The notes under the pieces are model-generated. The model had not been told where the DNA came from, made no database searches, and saw only the letters and a program-made list of their open reading frames with translations. The position numbers were made by a program, and so were the translations under genes. This document shows positions 6,359 through 9,361 of a stretch of 9,361 bases of DNA, in pieces. The DNA is from an uncultured Mollicutes bacterium (lineage in GTDB: Bacteria; Bacillota_I; Bacilli_A; Acholeplasmatales; Anaeroplasmataceae): contig CALCWU010000233.1 of assembly GCA_937905855.1 (NCBI GenBank), positions 1 to 9,361 on the forward strand. Direction: 5' to 3'. Every line of letters begins with the position of its first letter. Position 1 is the stretch's first letter.

Positions 6359-7084
6359 ATGGATGTTTTTAAAAGATATGAATATAAATATTTAGTTAAT
6401 AAGTCGTTATTAATTAAACTAAAAGATTTATTTGCTAGTCATAATTTTTTTATTGATAATTATGGTCTTTCAACAATTAAAAGCTTGTATTTTGATACTC
6501 CTAATAATTTATTAGTAACTAGAAGCCTTAATAAACCAATTTATAAGGAAAAGTTAAGATTAAGAGCCTATAGTGATTTAAGCTATTATTTGGAGATAAA
6601 AAAGAAGTATGAGGGTATTGTTTATAAAAGAAGAATCAAAACAAATTTAAATGAATGCTCTAGGTTTTTAGATTATAATTATGATTATAAAAGTCAAATT
6701 GGTCAGGAAATAGATTTTTTTAGAGATTACTACAAAGAACTTGTACCAAAAATGCTCATTATCTATGAAAGAGAAGCTTATCAAGCTTTAAATTCTGATT
6801 TAAGAATAACTATTGATTATGATATAAGATATCGCGATTATAAGCTTTGGGATTTTGATTATGAACTTGGAAAAAAGCTTTTAGATGATTATATATTGTT
6901 AGAAATTAAGTGTAGTAGTGCTTATCCTTTATGGCTTGTTAGTTTTTTAAGTGAAAATAAAATATTTAAATGTAGTTTTTCTAAATACGGTTATGCCTAT
7001 TTAGCTAGCTTAGGTAAAGAAAATGAAGGAGATGTAATAAAATGCAAGGATTATTTGAATCCATCTTTAGCGATGGTAATATAA
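6359..7084 (+). CDS. VTC-domain (polyphosphate-polymerase-like) protein
   Basis: A 241-residue cytoplasmic protein consisting almost only of a VTC domain, a member of the triphosphate tunnel metalloenzyme fold. The expected tunnel residues are present: RYEYKYLV (6-13), YFDT (44-47), KLRLRAY with K65, R67 and R69 (65-71), LEIKKK (78-83), YKRR (89-92), YEREAY (136-141), RITIDYDIRY (149-158) and the acidic metal-binding LEIK (181-184). Eukaryotic relatives polymerise polyphosphate from ATP; bacterial forms lack the SPX domain, and their product is not settled, so the activity here is inferred. AAGGAG (6345-6350) lies 8 bases before the ATG. The gene is first behind the TTAAGGTT box and overlaps the DUF4956 gene by 43 bases, which supports a joint membrane complex. 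Confidence 0.85.
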   Translation: MDVFKRYEYKYLVNKSLLIKLKDLFASHNFFIDNYGLSTIKSLYFDTPNNLLVTRSLNKPIYKEKLRLRAYSDLSYYLEIKKKYEGIVYKRRIKTNLNECSRFLDYNYDYKSQIGQEIDFFRDYYKELVPKMLIIYEREAYQALNSDLRITIDYDIRYRDYKLWDFDYELGKKLLDDYILLEIKCSSAYPLWLVSFLSENKIFKCSFSKYGYAYLASLGKENEGDVIKCKDYLNPSLAMVI

Positions 7085-7725
7085 AGGTATATAGCTTTTT
7101 TATAGTTATTTTTGTCGGATTAATAATTGGGGTAATATTTAGTTTAGTTAGTAAGAAAAGGATAAATTCAACTAAAAATTTTTTTATAGCTGAGGCTATT
7201 TTGCCTGCGTGTGTTGCGATGGTTATCATGCTTGTTAATGGCAATATTGGGGCTGGCGTAGCAGTTGCAGGAGCATTTAGCTTAGTAAGATTTAGAAGTG
7301 CTTGTGGTAATGCTTTAGAAATAAGTATAATATTTATTGATATGGTAATTGGCCTCACTTTAGGAATGGGATATATTCTTTATGCAGTTATATTTGCGAT
7401 TATTGTTATAATTGCTTTACTAGTTTTAAATAATACCAAAATTTTGATGCCTCGTGAAAATCATTTAGCAAGAAAATTAAAGATTGTAGTTCCTGAAAAT
7501 GTTGATTATGTTAATTTGTTTAATGATATTTTTGCTAAATATACAAAGGTATATAAGCTAAATAAGGCTAAGCTATGTAATATGGGTAGTATGATTCAAT
7601 TGAATTATGAAATTGAACTTAATGATAATGCGAGTGAGAAAAGCTTTATTGATGAAATTAGATGTCGTAATGGAAATTTAGAAATAGTGATGGAGCGTGT
7701 TATATATGAAGAAAAAGATCTTTAA
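7042..7725 (+). CDS. DUF4956 multi-pass membrane protein
   Basis: A 227-residue protein with four hydrophobic segments (about 17-36, 48-66, 96-112 and 112-130) and a soluble C-terminal part (about 135-227), probably cytoplasmic. The family core is clear: LPACVAMVIMLVNGNIG (54-70) and GVAVAGAFSLVRFRS (72-86), then GLTLGMGYI (104-112). The molecular role of DUF4956 is not established; it is regularly encoded next to VTC-domain proteins, and a role as membrane partner or channel for the VTC product is an inference. The ATG at 7042 is served by AAGGAG (7026-7031) inside the VTC gene, giving an unusually long 43-bp overlap. Its end overlaps the lipoprotein gene by 20 bp. Confidence 0.85.
   Translation: MQGLFESIFSDGNIKVYSFFIVIFVGLIIGVIFSLVSKKRINSTKNFFIAEAILPACVAMVIMLVNGNIGAGVAVAGAFSLVRFRSACGNALEISIIFIDMVIGLTLGMGYILYAVIFAIIVIIALLVLNNTKILMPRENHLARKLKIVVPENVDYVNLFNDIFAKYTKVYKLNKAKLCNMGSMIQLNYEIELNDNASEKSFIDEIRCRNGNLEIVMERVIYEEKDL
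7692..7695 (+). promoter_or_regulatory. Ribosome binding site deciding the lipoprotein start
   Basis: GGAG lies 10 bases before the ATG at 7706 but only one base before the in-frame GTG at 7697, so 7706 is the usable start. That start also gives a textbook signal peptide beginning MKKK. Confidence 0.55.
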
Positions 7726-9292
7726 TGGTTTATTAATCGGTTTAGGCTTGGTGGCCTTAGTAGGATGTGGTAAGAATAATTCCTCAAGTATTGATAAAAG
7801 TAGTTTAATAAAAAGTGAAGATGTGGATTCTAGCTATGATGAGGATGCAATAATTTATGATGCTACTAAGATTACAACTGGTGGAAGCTACATAATTGAA
7901 GGAGATGTAACAAATTCAATTATTGTTGATTGTGATGATGAGGTAACTTTAGTTTTAAATAATACTAATATCAGCATAAGTGAATTTTCAGGTATATATA
8001 TTAAGGATGCTAAAAAGGTTTATATTAACCTAGTTGGAGAAAATACCTTAACAACAACTGGTGATTATGCCGCAATAGATGATAATAAGGTTGATGGAGC
8101 TATATTTTCCAAATCTGATTTAACAATTAAAGGGGAAGGTAGCTTAAATATTAATTCTAGCTTACATGGTATTGTTTGTAAGGATAATTTAGTTATAAGT
8201 AGTAATTATTTAAGTATTAAAGCTACTAAAAAGGGTATTGATGTTAATGATTCGTTTTTAGCATATCAAACAGAAATTGAAATTGATTCAAATACTGATG
8301 CTATTCATGTTGAAAATGATGATACAGCCTTAGGTTATGCTTATTTAGATAATTCAACTATAAAAATTATAACTACAAGAGATGGTATTTCAACATCTGG
8401 TTTATTAGAAATTGAAAATAGTAGCTTAGATATAAATGCTAATTCTACTACATCATTAAGTAGTGAATCAATTAAAGGAATTAAGGCTGGCAGTAATATT
8501 ACACTTTCAAATACAATTGCTAATATAACATCATCAGATGACGCAATTCATTCTAATAATAATGTAACAATTAATAGTGGAGAATATACTATTTCTAGTG
8601 GTGATGATGGAATTCATGCGGATAATAGTCTTGTTATTAATGATGGAAGCATTAATATCTTGAAAAGCTATGAGGGTTTAGAAGGAAAAAATGTTGAAAT
8701 TAATTCTGGTGAAATATCAATTATTAGTAGCGATGATGGTATAAATGCGGCTGGTGGAAATGATGGCTCTAGCTTTAATAGACCAGGTGCTAATAATTTT
8801 TCAACATCTAGTGATGTTTATATTAATATAAATGGAGGCAATATTATTATTGATGCTTCTGGTGATGGAATTGATTCAAATGGTAATTTAAATGTATCTG
8901 GTGGCAAAGTAATTGTTTATGGTCCAACAAATAATGGTGATGGAGCCTTAGATTATGATGGAACAGCTTCAATTACAGGTGGAATTTTATGTGCTATTGG
9001 CTATAGTGGAATGGCAATGAATTTTAAAACGAGTACACAAGGCTCTATATTGTATAATACTAATACAACCTATAAAGCAGGTACTAAAATCAGTCTTAGT
9101 GGTAGTGATGAGATATTTAGTATCACAAGCAAGAAGGCATTTAATAGTGTCGTTATATCTTCTAAAGATATTGCCCTTGGAAGTTATACTTTAACCATAA
9201 ATACAGATAGCTATACAATAAATTTAACATCATTATTGTATTCTAATTCTACTGGTGTTTTTAATCCTGGTGGCCCAGGATTTCACCGCTAA
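7706..9292 (+). CDS. Cthe_2159-like carbohydrate-binding beta-helix lipoprotein
   Basis: A 528-residue exported lipoprotein. MKKK, a hydrophobic core and lipobox LVGC (18-21) predict lipid attachment at Cys21 and display on the outer face of the membrane, followed by a Ser/Asp-rich spacer. The rest is a right-handed beta-helix with turns of about 22 residues, visible as recurring acidic loops: SDDAIHS (277-283), GDDGIHA (299-305), YEGLEG (322-327), SDDGINA (342-348) and GDGIDSNG (386-393). An insertion GGNDGSSFNRPG (about 349-360), rich in Gly, interrupts one turn, as in the family. ALDYDG and the GYSGMAMNF segment near the end are also family-like. The C. thermocellum relative binds polysaccharide and calcium, so the Asp-rich loops probably bind calcium. 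The C-terminus PGGPGFHR is glycine-rich. No CotH kinase domain is present. It is the third gene of the VTC operon, suggesting it binds or organises the operon's product at the surface. Confidence 0.85.
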   Translation: MKKKIFNGLLIGLGLVALVGCGKNNSSSIDKSSLIKSEDVDSSYDEDAIIYDATKITTGGSYIIEGDVTNSIIVDCDDEVTLVLNNTNISISEFSGIYIKDAKKVYINLVGENTLTTTGDYAAIDDNKVDGAIFSKSDLTIKGEGSLNINSSLHGIVCKDNLVISSNYLSIKATKKGIDVNDSFLAYQTEIEIDSNTDAIHVENDDTALGYAYLDNSTIKIITTRDGISTSGLLEIENSSLDINANSTTSLSSESIKGIKAGSNITLSNTIANITSSDDAIHSNNNVTINSGEYTISSGDDGIHADNSLVINDGSINILKSYEGLEGKNVEINSGEISIISSDDGINAAGGNDGSSFNRPGANNFSTSSDVYININGGNIIIDASGDGIDSNGNLNVSGGKVIVYGPTNNGDGALDYDGTASITGGILCAIGYSGMAMNFKTSTQGSILYNTNTTYKAGTKISLSGSDEIFSITSKKAFNSVVISSKDIALGSYTLTINTDSYTINLTSLLYSNSTGVFNPGGPGFHR

Positions 9293-9324
9293 ATAAAAAA
9301 ATAACAAAAAAACAAAGAAAAGTA

Positions 9325-9353
9325 TTGATTTTAGTTTAAAGAAGTGATATTTT
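9325..9353 (+). promoter_or_regulatory. Promoter pointing to a gene beyond the window
   Basis: TTGATT (9325-9330) and TATTTT (9348-9353) are separated by 17 bases, and TGA directly before the -10 makes it an extended -10. The stretch between 9293 and 9324 is A-rich, as in an UP-like element. No gene starts before the window ends. Confidence 0.45.
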
Positions 9354-9361
9354 TAAATTAA

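Noticed and set aside
7005..7358. Minus-strand open frame with hydrophobic segments
   Set aside because: It is the complement of the DUF4956 membrane segments; hydrophobic character on both strands is expected there.
7697..7699. GTG start for the beta-helix lipoprotein
   Set aside because: Only one base from GGAG, and it would add three residues before a canonical MKKK signal peptide.
9263..9282. Perfect hairpin AATCCTGG / CCAGGATT as a terminator of the last gene
   Set aside because: It lies inside the coding sequence (NPGGPGF) and no T tract follows on either strand; it may only affect mRNA stability.

Overview
The window is strongly AT-rich and every supported gene lies on the + strand. 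TGA is used as a real stop (end of the response regulator, 5097-5099) and tryptophan is always TGG in the genes read, so translation follows the standard bacterial code rather than the mycoplasma code. Clear AGGAGG-type ribosome sites, short A/T-rich hairpin terminators, a lipobox lipoprotein and the protein families present point to a low-GC Gram-positive lineage, such as a gut Bacillota or an RF39/Izemoplasma-like relative. The exact taxon is an inference.

Region 1 (1-4317) is one tightly packed operon, entered in the middle of its first gene. It begins with the 3' part of a probable secreted endonuclease I-family DNase that carries long C-terminal extension domains. Eleven bases later follow an HprK/PEPCK-like P-loop kinase, a PqqD-like peptide-recognition protein, an S24/S26 signal-peptidase-like protein and an ABC exporter (TMD-NBD). 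These last four overlap one another by 8-11 bp and end at a hairpin terminator. Kinase + PqqD domain + S26-like peptidase + ABC exporter is the accessory set known from lasso-peptide and other RiPP loci, but no cyclase, leader peptidase or precursor gene is visible.

Region 2 (4318-6305) starts with a 100-base regulatory gap holding an 8-bp inverted repeat next to a TATAAT box. It then encodes an OmpR-type response regulator and its membrane histidine kinase (ATGA overlap), closed by a strong terminator.

Region 3 (6306-9361) starts with two TTAAGGTT repeats spaced exactly 11 bp apart, in the position expected for an OmpR/PhoB-type activator. Behind them is a three-gene overlapping operon: a VTC-domain (polyphosphate-polymerase-like) protein, a DUF4956 membrane protein and a Cthe_2159-like beta-helix lipoprotein. 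The reading offered here is that the two-component pair senses an envelope signal and drives synthesis or handling of a surface-associated polymer by the VTC/DUF4956 pair, with the beta-helix lipoprotein acting outside the membrane. After the last gene a good extended -10 promoter points out of the window toward a further + strand gene.
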